From assembly GCA_002684895.1 (NCBI GenBank), contig NYVZ01000030.1:1-41810 (forward strand): a stretch of 41,810 bases of DNA, written 5' to 3'. The notes under the pieces were generated by a model. It was not told the origin of the DNA. It was given only the letters and a program-made list of their open reading frames with translations, and did no database searches. A program made the translations under genes and the position numbers. The first letter of the stretch is position 1. Each line of letters starts with the position of its first letter. Origin of the DNA: Pelagibacteraceae bacterium. Its GTDB lineage: Bacteria; Pseudomonadota; Alphaproteobacteria; Pelagibacterales; Pelagibacteraceae. This document shows positions 14,089-22,958 of the stretch, in pieces.

Positions 14089-14760
14089 TTGAATAAAGAA
14101 TTCATATTTTTTTCAAAAAAAGTATATAAATGCAATAAGTGTGCAAGATTAGTAAATTTCAGAAATAAAATTACCTTAAAAAAGCGAAAATCTTATTTGG
14201 ATCAAGTCTATTGGGGTAAACCTATTTCTGGGTTTGGTGATTTAAATGGAAAAATAATTATTATTGGACTTGCGCCCGCTGCACATGGAGCTACACGTAC
14301 TGGACGTGTTTTTACTGGCGATAAGTCAGCGGATTTTTTGTTTAATTGTTTGTTTAAATCAGGCTTAAGTAATCAACCAAATTCAGACCATATTAAAGAT
14401 GGTTTGAAACTAAAAAACACATTTATCACTCTTGCTTTGAGATGCGTACCACCTGAAGATAAACCAACAAAAGAAGAGTTAAAAAATTGCTCAGTTTTTT
14501 TTAAAAAAGAATTAAATATGTTAAAAAATAAAAAAGTTATTGTTGCGCTCGGAAAAATTGCATTTGATGCTTGTATTAAATTTTATAAAGAAAATTATGG
14601 ACTTACGGGATCATATAAATTTGGTCATGGAAGTAAATACAACATCAACGGCTTAACAATATTTGGTTGCTACCATCCTTCTCCACGTAACGTTAATACT
14701 AAAAGAATTAACGCAACAAAAATGACTCACCTATTTAAAAAAGCAAAAAAATTAATCTAA
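14089..14760 (+). CDS. Family 5 uracil-DNA glycosylase (UdgB-type)
   Basis: The 223-residue enzyme shows the early iron-sulfur cysteines (KCNKCARLVNFR), motif A GLAPAAHGATRTGRVFTGD and motif B CYHPSPRNVNT of family 5 (UDGb) glycosylases, which excise uracil and other deaminated bases from DNA. Motif A of family 5 lacks the catalytic Asp/Asn of other families, as here. The start is a TTG at 14089-14091, one base after the hydrolase stop, with no clear Shine-Dalgarno, so it is probably translated by re-initiation. The 3' end overlaps the convergent sodB gene by 9 bases. Confidence 0.88.
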   Translation: MNKEFIFFSKKVYKCNKCARLVNFRNKITLKKRKSYLDQVYWGKPISGFGDLNGKIIIIGLAPAAHGATRTGRVFTGDKSADFLFNCLFKSGLSNQPNSDHIKDGLKLKNTFITLALRCVPPEDKPTKEELKNCSVFFKKELNMLKNKKVIVALGKIAFDACIKFYKENYGLTGSYKFGHGSKYNINGLTIFGCYHPSPRNVNTKRINATKMTHLFKKAKKLI

Positions 14761-15345
14761 AAGAGATGCAACATATTCCCAATTAACAAGGTCATTGATG
14801 AAGGCCTTTAAATAGTCAGGTCTACGATTTCTATAATCAACGTAATATGAATGCTCCCAAACATCGCAACCCAGGATAGGTTTCATGTTTTGAACTAGAG
14901 GGTTTGAAGCGTTTGCAGACTTTGTAACAATTAATTTTCCATTATCTATAGCAAGCCATGCCCATCCTGAACCAAATTGAGTGACGCCCGCTTGAATAAA
15001 GTCCTCTTTAAATTTATCAATGCTACCAAAATCAGCTACAATTCTTTTCTCTAGTTCAGATGGCATTACTCCTCCACCCTTGGGTTTCATGCATTTCCAA
15101 AATAGAATATGGTTCCAGTGTTGGCCTGCATTATTAAAAATTCCGGCTTTTGAATTATCTTTAGCCGTTTTCTTTATAATCTCCTCTAATGACGCTCCAG
15201 CTAAATCAGTATCTTTAAGTAAATTATTTAAATTTGTTACATATGTTTGATGATGCTTGCCATGATGTAAATCTAATGTTTCCTGTGACATGATAGGTGC
15301 CAACGCATCATTTTGATAATCCAGTTTAGGTAATTCAAATGTCAT
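14752..15345 (-). CDS. sodB: Superoxide dismutase, probably Fe-type
   Basis: The 197-residue enzyme converts superoxide to oxygen and hydrogen peroxide. Metal ligands are visible as His27 (HHGKHHQTY), His79 (AGQHWNH), Asp161 and His165 (GCDVWEHSYYVDYRNRRPDYL). The outer-sphere Gln75 sits four residues before His79, as in iron enzymes, so Fe rather than Mn is likely. No signal peptide, so cytoplasmic. It is the last gene of a minus-strand set with the FAH-family and TVP38-like genes, 15 bases after the FAH gene. Confidence 0.95.
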   Translation of the reverse strand: MTFELPKLDYQNDALAPIMSQETLDLHHGKHHQTYVTNLNNLLKDTDLAGASLEEIIKKTAKDNSKAGIFNNAGQHWNHILFWKCMKPKGGGVMPSELEKRIVADFGSIDKFKEDFIQAGVTQFGSGWAWLAIDNGKLIVTKSANASNPLVQNMKPILGCDVWEHSYYVDYRNRRPDYLKAFINDLVNWEYVASLLD

Positions 15346-15360
15346 AAAATGCTTATACGT

Positions 15361-16248
15361 TTAAATCACATCGTTTTCAAGTATTCCAATTGGATCTATT
15401 GATATTTTTATTTTATCACCAGATTTCAAAAATTTAGGCGGATCAAATCCAATACCAACACCGGAGGGAGTGCCAGTTGCTATAATATCACCTTCTAGAA
15501 GTGTCATCGATTTAGTTAAAGTTTCAATTATAGTTGAAATATTGAAAATCATATCTTTCACAATTCCGGTTTGTCTAATTTCCCCATTGATGGTTGTTTG
15601 AATCTTAATATTCTTAATATCTTTGATTTCATCTTTTGTGATAATACAAGGTCCTATTGGACAATATGTATCGGGGCTTTTACCAATAAACCATTGCTTG
15701 TGATTATTTTGTAACTTTCTGGCGGTAACATCATTTATTATTGTGTACCCAAAAATTATATCTGTTGCATTTGAATACTTTATATTTTTAGATCTTTTTC
15801 CAATAATAACTCCAAGTTCTCCCTCATAATCCGTTGTGTTTGTGCGGTCGTTTATTAGTTCTATTTTATCATTTGGTCCAATAACTGAAGTAGTTGCTTT
15901 ATTAAAAATAATTGGCTCATCTGGAACATGCTTTTTTTCTTGTAAAGTACTGAAGGATGATTTCTGAACTTCTTTTGCATGTTCAGCATAATTTTTTCCA
16001 ACGCAAATAATATCACGAACAGGAACGGGTATGGGAGATAATAAATTTACTTCATTTATAGAATAGTGAATATTTTGAGCGTTATTAATATTTTGTATCT
16101 GATCTTCAACTTCTGCATAATTTTTAATAATTTTATTTAAATCATTAGGTAGATTTTTATTTGCTTTGTTAATATCAATAATTCCCCTGTTAAGTATTTC
16201 TAATCCTGCCCTAACCATGTTATTTTTTTTAAATGTTACAAATCTCAT
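15361..16248 (-). CDS. Fumarylacetoacetate hydrolase (FAH) family protein
   Basis: The 295-residue protein has an N-terminal cap of about 90 residues and a C-terminal FAH catalytic domain. The domain opens at DIICVGKNYAEHAKEV, then shows PIIFNKATTSVIGPND, the metal-binding TDYEGELGVIIGKR, the KSPDTYCPIGPCI loop and LLEGDIIATGTPSGVGIGFDPPKFLKSGD. Members hydrolyse or decarboxylate acylpyruvates and related oxo-acids using Mg(II) or Mn(II). The exact substrate is not readable. It follows the TVP38-like gene by 2 bases and precedes sodB by 15. Confidence 0.9.
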   Translation of the reverse strand: MRFVTFKKNNMVRAGLEILNRGIIDINKANKNLPNDLNKIIKNYAEVEDQIQNINNAQNIHYSINEVNLLSPIPVPVRDIICVGKNYAEHAKEVQKSSFSTLQEKKHVPDEPIIFNKATTSVIGPNDKIELINDRTNTTDYEGELGVIIGKRSKNIKYSNATDIIFGYTIINDVTARKLQNNHKQWFIGKSPDTYCPIGPCIITKDEIKDIKNIKIQTTINGEIRQTGIVKDMIFNISTIIETLTKSMTLLEGDIIATGTPSGVGIGFDPPKFLKSGDKIKISIDPIGILENDVI

Positions 16249-16250
16249 TT

Positions 16251-16958
16251 TTAATTGAAATATTTTTTCTTAATATAATTTGCAACTAAAGACATTATTG
16301 CAAGAGCTAATAGTGGGAAAAAAATTTCTGGTGCAAATAATAAATTTAAACTAAAATCTTTATTGCTTTGGAATGCACTACTAATACCACTAAAAATACT
16401 TACAGAAATTATTATAGGTACTGCTTCACCAAATAGAGTTGCAAGAAAATAATTTTTTACTTTCATATTAAATAAAACAGGTAAAAGGTTTTTTATTGGA
16501 AATGGTATTCCAGGAACTACTCTGAGACTAAAAAAGTAACTCAGTTCATTTTCGTTTATATTATTTTTTAATTTGGAATATTTATTACCCAAATACTTTT
16601 CGACCAAGTCTTTAAAATAATGATTAGCAAAACAATAAAGTAAAGTTGCACCAATTGTAAAAGAAAAAATTGATAAAACCGATCCAAGTACTGTGCCAAA
16701 TGCAAATCCTGCAAATATAATTAGGGGTGTTCCAAAACCCATTAAGAAAACCCAAATGATAGCAAAAAAGAAATAAACGCTACCAATCAATATGAGGTTT
16801 TGATCTCTTAATCCAAAAATATAATTTTTGTTTTCAATTAAATATGACGGGCTAAGAAAGGTATTTGCTCCAAAGTAAAAGAAAGCAATAACTACACTGG
16901 TAACAACCATTAAATACATCAAACCTAAAAAGATTTTTATTTTAGATAGTCTATTCAT
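16251..16958 (-). CDS. TVP38/TMEM64 (VTT/DedA-related) membrane protein
   Basis: From the ATG at 16958 the protein has 235 residues; an upstream TTG at 16973 would add five. It has about six membrane segments, with the VTT-domain signature in the middle: FLMGFGTPLIIFAGFAFG and GATLLYCFANHYF, then SLRVVPGIPFPIKNLLPVLFNMKVKNYFLATLFGEAVPIIISV. The RxxPGIPFP loop is typical of TVP38/TMEM64 proteins, thought to move or scramble lipids. It is the first gene of the set with the FAH gene and sodB and is divergent from rpmH. Confidence 0.85.
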   Translation of the reverse strand: MNRLSKIKIFLGLMYLMVVTSVVIAFFYFGANTFLSPSYLIENKNYIFGLRDQNLILIGSVYFFFAIIWVFLMGFGTPLIIFAGFAFGTVLGSVLSIFSFTIGATLLYCFANHYFKDLVEKYLGNKYSKLKNNINENELSYFFSLRVVPGIPFPIKNLLPVLFNMKVKNYFLATLFGEAVPIIISVSIFSGISSAFQSNKDFSLNLLFAPEIFFPLLALAIMSLVANYIKKKYFN

Positions 16959-16983
16959 AAGTAATACTGCCAATAATTTTTAC

Positions 16984-17012
16984 TGTACATACAAATAAGA
17001 ATTTCTTATAAG
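16984..17012 (+). promoter_or_regulatory. Predicted promoter of the rpmH operon
   Basis: TGTACA (16984-16989), a 17-base spacer and TATAAG (17007-17012) lie just before rpmH, giving a leader of roughly 15 bases. It is the only good pair in the 75-base divergent gap. Chance boxes are frequent in AT-rich DNA. Confidence 0.4.
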
Positions 17013-17033
17013 TGCAAAAAAATTATTATAGCA

Positions 17034-17168
17034 ATGAAAAGAACTTATCAACCTAGTAAAAAAGTGAGAGCCAGAAGACATGGTTTTAAATCAAGAATGT
17101 CAACAAAGAATGGCAGAAAAGTATTAGCAAGAAGAAGAGCTAAAGGTCGAAAAAGAATATCAGCTTAA
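17034..17168 (+). CDS. rpmH: Ribosomal protein bL34
   Basis: The 44-residue basic protein begins MKRTYQPSKKVRARRHGFKS and continues RMSTKNGRKVLARRRAKGRKR, the full bL34 consensus of the large ribosomal subunit. It heads the classical rpmH-rnpA-yidD-yidC cluster, and rnpA follows after 3 bases. There is no good Shine-Dalgarno sequence and the leader is short. Confidence 0.98.
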   Translation: MKRTYQPSKKVRARRHGFKSRMSTKNGRKVLARRRAKGRKRISA

Positions 17169-17171
17169 TCA

Positions 17172-17525
17172 ATGCAAAATAGAATCTCCTTCGAAAGTCT
17201 TAGTGGGAGTAAAGAATTTAAAGAAGTGCTATCTGGTAAGAGATTGAATTCTAATTTGTTTACAATTTTTTACAAAACAAAAAATTTTACAGATAAAAAG
17301 AATTCAATCCAATTAAGTTGTGTTGCAGCTAAAAAACTTGGTAATGCTGTTAAAAGAAATAAAATGAGAAGAAGGCTTAAAATGGCAACAAAAAAAGCAA
17401 TTGAAGAGATAGAAAAAAAATTTAAAAAGAAATTTAAATATGCAATCTTTGCAAAATCAAAGGTATATAATGAAAATTATCAAAATATTGTAAATGAACT
17501 TATAAACAAACTGAAATCAATTTAA
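17172..17525 (+). CDS. rnpA: Ribonuclease P protein component
   Basis: The 117-residue basic protein carries the RNR motif AAKKLGNAVKRNKMRRRLK that binds the RNase P RNA, which matures tRNA 5' ends. The N-terminus is divergent (RISFESLSGSKEFKEVLSGKR), as usual for this fast-evolving protein. Its stop overlaps the yidD start (TAATG), so translation is coupled. Confidence 0.94.
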   Translation: MQNRISFESLSGSKEFKEVLSGKRLNSNLFTIFYKTKNFTDKKNSIQLSCVAAKKLGNAVKRNKMRRRLKMATKKAIEEIEKKFKKKFKYAIFAKSKVYNENYQNIVNELINKLKSI

Positions 17526-17782
17526 TGAAAATTCTTGAAAAAATTTTATCAAATGTTGCAATTGGAGTTATAAAAACCTACAAATATTTAATTTCACCAA
17601 TACTTGGACCAAATTGTAGGTTTTTGCCAACGTGTTCTAATTATTTTATAGAATCCATTGAAAAAAAAGGTTTTTTAATTGGAAGTTATTCAGGTATGAA
17701 AAGGATTTTAAAATGTCATCCTGTAAAGTTACTAGGTGGTAGTTCAGGCTTTGACCCTGTGGAGAATAAAGATGGAAAATAA
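17525..17782 (+). CDS. yidD: Membrane protein insertion efficiency factor YidD
   Basis: The 85-residue protein has the family core YKYLISPILGPNCRFLPTCSNY with its paired cysteines, then KGFLIGSYSGMKRILKCHPVKLLGGSSGFDPV. YidD is a peripheral inner-membrane protein that helps YidC-dependent insertion. It overlaps rnpA by one base and yidC by 11. Confidence 0.96.
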   Translation: MKILEKILSNVAIGVIKTYKYLISPILGPNCRFLPTCSNYFIESIEKKGFLIGSYSGMKRILKCHPVKLLGGSSGFDPVENKDGK

Positions 17783-19451
17783 AAATGTTCTTATGGCTGT
17801 TGTACTCTCAACATTGGTCATTATTTTTTGGCAGTTTATGTACGGTGATGAGTACGTTGAATTAGAAAGTCAACAGACCAAAACGGAAGAAGTAAGAAAT
17901 GAAAAACCTTCAGCTCCATCAATTGTAAAAAAAAAGGCAGTTATAAAAGTTTCTAGATCTGATGCTATTACTCAAACAGGTAGAGTAAAAATTGAAAATC
18001 AAAATCTAACAGGATCCATAGCATTAAGAGGTGGGTTAATAGATGACATCACCCTAAAGAATTATAACTCAAATCAAAACATAAATAGCGATAAAGTAGT
18101 ATTACTTAACCCAAAAAAAATAGATCAATCCTATTACTTGGAAACTGGTTGGGCAACATCTGGTGCAGAAATTGTACCTAATAATCAAACTGAATGGAAA
18201 GTTATAGGAAATAAAATTTTGAGCCCAAATAAACCTGTCAAATTAGAGTGGAGTAATGGCAAAGGACTGATTTTTATTAAAGAATTTTCTATAGATAATA
18301 AATATTTAATAACAGTAAACGAACAAATCAAAAATCAATCAAGTCAAACTATTAATTTGTTTCATTATGCCCAGATTACAAGAAAACAAAAACCAAAGAT
18401 ACAAGACTTCTATATTCTGCATGAAGGTTTACTCGGTGTTGTAGATGAAAATTTAACAGAGGAAGATTATGACGATGTAGTAGAAAAAAAGAAAAGCTAT
18501 AAAGGATCGAAAGGATGGGTGGGTATTACAGATAAATATTGGCTTACAGCTGTAATTCCTGAGAAAGGTAAAAAATTTAATGCAGAGTTTTCATATGATA
18601 AGGCATACAAAGCAAATTATATTATTACTGACCCAACAACTGTTAATGTAAATCAATCGGGATCAAATATATCTAATATATTTATAGGTGCAAAAGAAGT
18701 AGCTGTCGTTGATGGTTATGCTGAAAGTAAAGGATTTCATAAATTTGATTTAGCAATTGATTGGGGTTGGTTTCATTTTTTTACTAAACCTCTATTTTTT
18801 ATAATTGATTATCTTTATAAAATTAGTGGTAATTTTGGTATTGCCATAATTCTTTTAACTGCGGCTATAAGATTATTATTTTTTCCCTTAGCAAACTATT
18901 CTTTTGCATCAATGGCAAAAATGAAAGCTCTTCAGCCAGAAATGCAGAGATTAAAAGATTTACATAAAGATGATAAGCAAAAAATCCAAATGGAGATGAT
19001 GAATTTATACAAAAGAGAAAAAGTTAATCCTATTTCAGGTTGCCTGCCTGTTTTAATACAAATCCCTTTTTTCTTTGCAATATATAAAATGCTTTTTGTA
19101 ACTATAGAAATGAGACACGCACCATTTTATGGTTGGATAAAAGATTTATCAGCTGCAGACCCAACTACAATTTTTAATCTTTTTGGATTAATTCCTTGGA
19201 ATCCGCCGAGTTTTCTAATTATTGGGGCTTGGCCGATAATCATGGGTGTTACAATGTACATACAGCAAAAGCTTAATCCCTCACCTCCTGATCCAATACA
19301 AGCAAAAATCTTCATGTTCTTTCCATTTTTTTTGACGATTTTATTAGCATCATTTCCATCTGGTCTAGTTATTTACTGGAGTATAAATAATATTTTAACT
19401 ATGGCTCAACAGTATGTAATAATAAGAAAAACAAAAATCAAAACTGTTTGA
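17772..19451 (+). CDS. yidC: Membrane protein insertase YidC
   Basis: From the ATG at 17772 the protein has 559 residues and starts MENKNVLMAVVLSTLVIIFW, the first membrane helix of Gram-negative YidC. Starting further upstream in this frame would put 12 unrelated residues in front. A large periplasmic beta domain follows (residues 60-340), then the conserved 60KD_IMP helices: FGIAIILLTAAIRLLFFPLANYS, the coiled-coil loop, VNPISGCLPVLIQIPFFFAIYKMLF and the final helices ending PSGLVIYWSINNILTM. It inserts and folds inner-membrane proteins with or without SecYEG. Its stop overlaps argB (TGATG). Confidence 0.97.
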   Translation: MENKNVLMAVVLSTLVIIFWQFMYGDEYVELESQQTKTEEVRNEKPSAPSIVKKKAVIKVSRSDAITQTGRVKIENQNLTGSIALRGGLIDDITLKNYNSNQNINSDKVVLLNPKKIDQSYYLETGWATSGAEIVPNNQTEWKVIGNKILSPNKPVKLEWSNGKGLIFIKEFSIDNKYLITVNEQIKNQSSQTINLFHYAQITRKQKPKIQDFYILHEGLLGVVDENLTEEDYDDVVEKKKSYKGSKGWVGITDKYWLTAVIPEKGKKFNAEFSYDKAYKANYIITDPTTVNVNQSGSNISNIFIGAKEVAVVDGYAESKGFHKFDLAIDWGWFHFFTKPLFFIIDYLYKISGNFGIAIILLTAAIRLLFFPLANYSFASMAKMKALQPEMQRLKDLHKDDKQKIQMEMMNLYKREKVNPISGCLPVLIQIPFFFAIYKMLFVTIEMRHAPFYGWIKDLSAADPTTIFNLFGLIPWNPPSFLIIGAWPIIMGVTMYIQQKLNPSPPDPIQAKIFMFFPFFLTILLASFPSGLVIYWSINNILTMAQQYVIIRKTKIKTV

Positions 19452-20311
19452 TGAGTCTTAAAAATCTTTGGCCTAAAAAAGATGCACCTCAAATAGAAAA
19501 AGCTCTTCAATTCATTGAAAAATATAAAGATAAAAAAATTGTATTAAAGTATGGAGGGCAAGTTATGGCTAGTGATCAACTTTCAAAAGCTTTTGCCCAA
19601 GATGCTGCAATATGCAATCAGGTTGGTATCAAAAATTTAGTTATCCATGGTGGTGGTCCACAAATAAAAAAAAGGTTAGAGGAACAAAACATACAAAGTA
19701 AATTTATCTTAGGCTTGAGAGTAACAGACGAAAAAGTTATAAAAATTGTTGAAGATGTATTGTTGAATGACATTAATCCGGATTTAGTAAGATCAATTAA
19801 TTCATTTAATGTTGTTGCCGAACCAGTCACCGCAAGAAATGGAAATGGAATTTTAAAGGTTACAAAAGCAAAAAATCCAGACCTAGGATTTGTTGCAGAT
19901 CCTGAAGAAATCGATGTAAATAAATTAAATGATATAATTAATTCTAATAAGGTACCTGTAATTGCTCCAATGGGTCTTAGTGAAAATGATCAAGTATATA
20001 ATATAAACGCGGATACTGCAGCTGGTATAATAGCAATAAAAACAAAGGCTGAACGATTGCTTTTAATGACTGATGTGCCTGGTGTGAAAGATGGTAATGG
20101 TAAATATATTTCGAAATTAACTGTATCTGAGGCACAAAAATTAATTGATAATGAAATTATAACTGGTGGTATGATTCCAAAAATACAAACTTGTATTTCA
20201 GCTATTAAAAATGGAGTTGGTGGCGTAGTAATTATTGATGGAACAAGGCCGCATGCTGTATTACATGAGTTGTTTACAGATGAGGGTGCTGGTACATTAA
20301 TTACACAATGA
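19451..20311 (+). CDS. argB: Acetylglutamate kinase
   Basis: The 286-residue amino-acid kinase catalyses the second step of arginine synthesis, phosphorylating N-acetylglutamate. Motifs include KIVLKYGGQ, VIHGGGPQI, LGLRVTDE, the NADTAAGIIA block and LLLMTDVPGVKDG with GGMIPKIQTC near the C-terminus. The ATG overlaps the yidC stop (TGATG). The GTPase gene engB, often found between yidC and argB in related genomes, is absent here. Confidence 0.96.
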   Translation: MSLKNLWPKKDAPQIEKALQFIEKYKDKKIVLKYGGQVMASDQLSKAFAQDAAICNQVGIKNLVIHGGGPQIKKRLEEQNIQSKFILGLRVTDEKVIKIVEDVLLNDINPDLVRSINSFNVVAEPVTARNGNGILKVTKAKNPDLGFVADPEEIDVNKLNDIINSNKVPVIAPMGLSENDQVYNINADTAAGIIAIKTKAERLLLMTDVPGVKDGNGKYISKLTVSEAQKLIDNEIITGGMIPKIQTCISAIKNGVGGVVIIDGTRPHAVLHELFTDEGAGTLITQ

Positions 20312-20979
20312 AAGAGTTAAAAAAAATCAGATACTGGATTTTTGATTTAGATAATACGCTTTATTCTGCAACTACTAATGTATTTGGAAAAATAGATAAG
20401 AAAATGTGTGAATTTATCATGGAAAATTTAAATGTTTCAAAAGAAGAAGCTTTAAAAATAAAAAACGATTATTTTCACAGTCATGGAACAACATTAAATG
20501 GATTAATGAAAAAACATAAGATAGACGCTCATCACTTTTTAGAATTTGTTCATGATATTGATTATGATTTTCTAAAAAAAAATCCTGAGCTAAATGAAGA
20601 AATTCAAAAATTGCCGGGAGAAAAAATTATATTTACTAACGGATCCAAAAAGCATGCTGAAAGAGTTATTGAACGACTTGGTGTAAAAAATAATTTTAAA
20701 AAAATATTCGATATAGTGGATTGTGATTTTATTCCAAAACCTGAGATAGAACCTTACCAAAAACTCGTAAAAAAATTTAATATAATATGTGAGAACAGTA
20801 TCTTTATTGAAGATATTGCTAGAAATTTAGAACCAGCACACAACATGGGTATGAAAACTGCTTGGATTGAAAGTGACGATCCATATTGTAAAAAAGGATT
20901 TGATGGAAATCATATTCATTATATTGTAAAAAATCTTACAGACTTTTTAAAACAAACAAATAAATTTATAGGTCAATAA
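20308..20979 (+). CDS. HAD-family pyrimidine 5'-nucleotidase-like phosphatase
   Basis: The 223-residue HAD hydrolase has motif I YWIFDLDNTLYSA with the nucleophile and acid aspartates, motif II IIFTNGSKKH, a lysine in PKPEIEPYQ and motif IV IFIEDIARNL. The DLDNTLYSA variant with an alpha-helical cap matches the Sdt1/pyrimidine 5'-nucleotidase branch, which dephosphorylates nucleotides. It overlaps argB by 4 bases and dapD by 1, so it is in the amino-acid operon, but its substrate there is not known. Confidence 0.82.
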   Translation: MKELKKIRYWIFDLDNTLYSATTNVFGKIDKKMCEFIMENLNVSKEEALKIKNDYFHSHGTTLNGLMKKHKIDAHHFLEFVHDIDYDFLKKNPELNEEIQKLPGEKIIFTNGSKKHAERVIERLGVKNNFKKIFDIVDCDFIPKPEIEPYQKLVKKFNIICENSIFIEDIARNLEPAHNMGMKTAWIESDDPYCKKGFDGNHIHYIVKNLTDFLKQTNKFIGQ

Positions 20980-21788
20980 TGGAAAAGATTATTAATGATG
21001 CTTGGGACGAAAGATCTAATATTAATGTTAGTTCAAACAAATCAGTTCTAGAGGCAATCAATAATACAATAGACAAAGTAGATAAAGGAGAAATCAGAGT
21101 TGCTGAAAAAAAAGGAACAAATTGGGTTGTTCATCAGTGGATTAAGAAGGCAATATTATTAAGTTTTAAAACTAATGAGATGAAAACTCTTGTAGGACCC
21201 TATGCAACTTGGTGGGATAAAGTTAAAGGTAAAACTGCTGGATGGGGTAAAGAGGAATTTATTAAGGCAAATTTTAGGATGGTGCCCAATGGGGTTGTTA
21301 GACACGGATCTTATATAGCAAAAAACGTTGTACTCATGCCTTCATTCGTCAATATTGGTGCCTATGTAGATGAGGGTTCAATGATTGACACATGGGCATC
21401 GGTTGGATCATGTGCTCAAGTCGGAAAAAACTGTCATATATCTGGAGGTGCTGGTATTGGAGGCGTGTTAGAGCCAATGCAAGCTAATCCTACTATCATT
21501 GAAGATAATTGTTTTGTTGGCGCAAGATCTGAAATTGTTGAAGGTGTAATTGTTGGTGAAGGTTCAGTTATTTCAATGGGTGTATTTATTGGACAGTCTA
21601 CAAAAATAATAAATAGGAAAACTGGTGAAACTATTTTTGGCAAAATTCCTCCGTATTCAGTTGTAGTTCCTGGCTCATTGCCAGATAAAAATAACAAAGG
21701 ACCAAGTTTATATTGTGCTGTAATCGTAAAAACAGTTGATGAAAAAACAAGAAGTAAGACTTCTATAAACGATTTATTAAGAGACTAA
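20979..21788 (+). CDS. dapD: 2,3,4,5-tetrahydropyridine-2,6-dicarboxylate N-succinyltransferase
   Basis: The 269-residue enzyme uses succinyl-CoA to block tetrahydrodipicolinate on the succinylase route to meso-diaminopimelate and lysine. It shows an N-terminal helical region and a left-handed beta-helix of hexapeptide repeats (VRHGSYIAKNVVLMPSFVNIG, SGGAGIGGVLEP, NCFVGARSEIVEGVIVGEGSVISMGVFIG). It overlaps the HAD gene by one base, and dapE follows 3 bases later; dapD-dapE adjacency fits the same pathway. Confidence 0.96.
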   Translation: MEKIINDAWDERSNINVSSNKSVLEAINNTIDKVDKGEIRVAEKKGTNWVVHQWIKKAILLSFKTNEMKTLVGPYATWWDKVKGKTAGWGKEEFIKANFRMVPNGVVRHGSYIAKNVVLMPSFVNIGAYVDEGSMIDTWASVGSCAQVGKNCHISGGAGIGGVLEPMQANPTIIEDNCFVGARSEIVEGVIVGEGSVISMGVFIGQSTKIINRKTGETIFGKIPPYSVVVPGSLPDKNNKGPSLYCAVIVKTVDEKTRSKTSINDLLRD

Positions 21789-21791
21789 TGA

Positions 21792-22958
21792 ATGAGTAAG
21801 CTAATTGACGAAATTAGGTTTACGCAGGAGCTTATTAAAATACCAAGTATTACTCCTAGGGACCTTGGAGCAATGAATGTAGTTACCAAACATCTAAAAA
21901 AACTTGGTTTTAAGTGCAAATTAATGTCATTTCAAAAAAAGGGAACGGAAAAAATAATTAATTTATACGCAAGGTACGGAAATAAATCTCCAAATTTATG
22001 TTTTGCCGGTCATACTGATGTGGTTCCGGCTGGTGATTTAACGGCATGGTCTATCGATCCTTTTAAAGCAAAAATAAAGAAAGGTTATTTATTTGGTAGA
22101 GGTGTAAGTGACATGAAAGGTGGAATCGGTTGTTTCATTTCAGCAGTAAGTCATTTTTTAAATCAAAATAAAAAATTCGATGGATCAATTAGTTTTTTGA
22201 TAACTGGAGATGAGGAAGGAATTGCAGTCAACGGAACAAAGAGAGTTGTTGAATATTTAAAAAAGAAAAAAGAAAAGATTGATTTTTGTATCGTAGGCGA
22301 ACCTTCAAATCGAAGCAAATTAGGTCAGATGATCAAAAATGGGAGGCGCGGTAGTATAACAACATATTTAACTGTTAAAGGAAAACAAGGTCATATTGCA
22401 TATCCTAGTGAAGCCTTAAACCCAGCAACACCTATAATTAAAATTCTAGATGAGCTAAAATCGAGATCATTGGATAAAGGAAACAAAAATTTTCAGCCTT
22501 CTAATTTAGAAATTACAAAAATTCATATAGATAATGAGGTAGACAATGTAATTCCAGCAAAAGCAAGTGCAACTTTTAATATAAGATACAATAATCTTCA
22601 TACTTTTAACTCACTAAAAAAAAGAATATTGACAACAATTAAAAAAATTGAAAAAAAATTTAAGTGCAAAACAGAAGTAAAATTTATTAGCACTGGTGTC
22701 TCGTTCCTAACAAATCCAAATCAAACAGTTAAAAAAATTCAGAGAATAATTCAAAAAGAAACCAGGCAGAAAACAAAGCTATCAACATCTGGGGGGACCT
22801 CTGATGCTAGATTTATAAAAGATATAGCTCCATGTATTGAGTTTGGGTTAGTTGGAAATACGATGCATCAAGTAGATGAGAGATCGTCAATTAAAGACAT
22901 GAAAAAGCTAAAGTCAATATATCTTAAAATCATTAAAAGTTTTTTTGACAAAAGTTAA
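21792..22958 (+). CDS. dapE: Succinyl-diaminopimelate desuccinylase
   Basis: The 388-residue M20-family zinc peptidase-like enzyme removes succinate from N-succinyl-diaminopimelate. Metal motifs are clear: AGHTDVVPAGD, GRGVSDMKGG and the catalytic ITGDEEG; a dimerisation domain follows (KGKQGHIAYP). The C-terminal STSGGTSDARF and MHQVDERSS are family signatures. The last 4 bases overlap the convergent acetoacetyl-CoA synthetase gene, marking the end of the rightward operon. Confidence 0.95.
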   Translation: MSKLIDEIRFTQELIKIPSITPRDLGAMNVVTKHLKKLGFKCKLMSFQKKGTEKIINLYARYGNKSPNLCFAGHTDVVPAGDLTAWSIDPFKAKIKKGYLFGRGVSDMKGGIGCFISAVSHFLNQNKKFDGSISFLITGDEEGIAVNGTKRVVEYLKKKKEKIDFCIVGEPSNRSKLGQMIKNGRRGSITTYLTVKGKQGHIAYPSEALNPATPIIKILDELKSRSLDKGNKNFQPSNLEITKIHIDNEVDNVIPAKASATFNIRYNNLHTFNSLKKRILTTIKKIEKKFKCKTEVKFISTGVSFLTNPNQTVKKIQRIIQKETRQKTKLSTSGGTSDARFIKDIAPCIEFGLVGNTMHQVDERSSIKDMKKLKSIYLKIIKSFFDKS

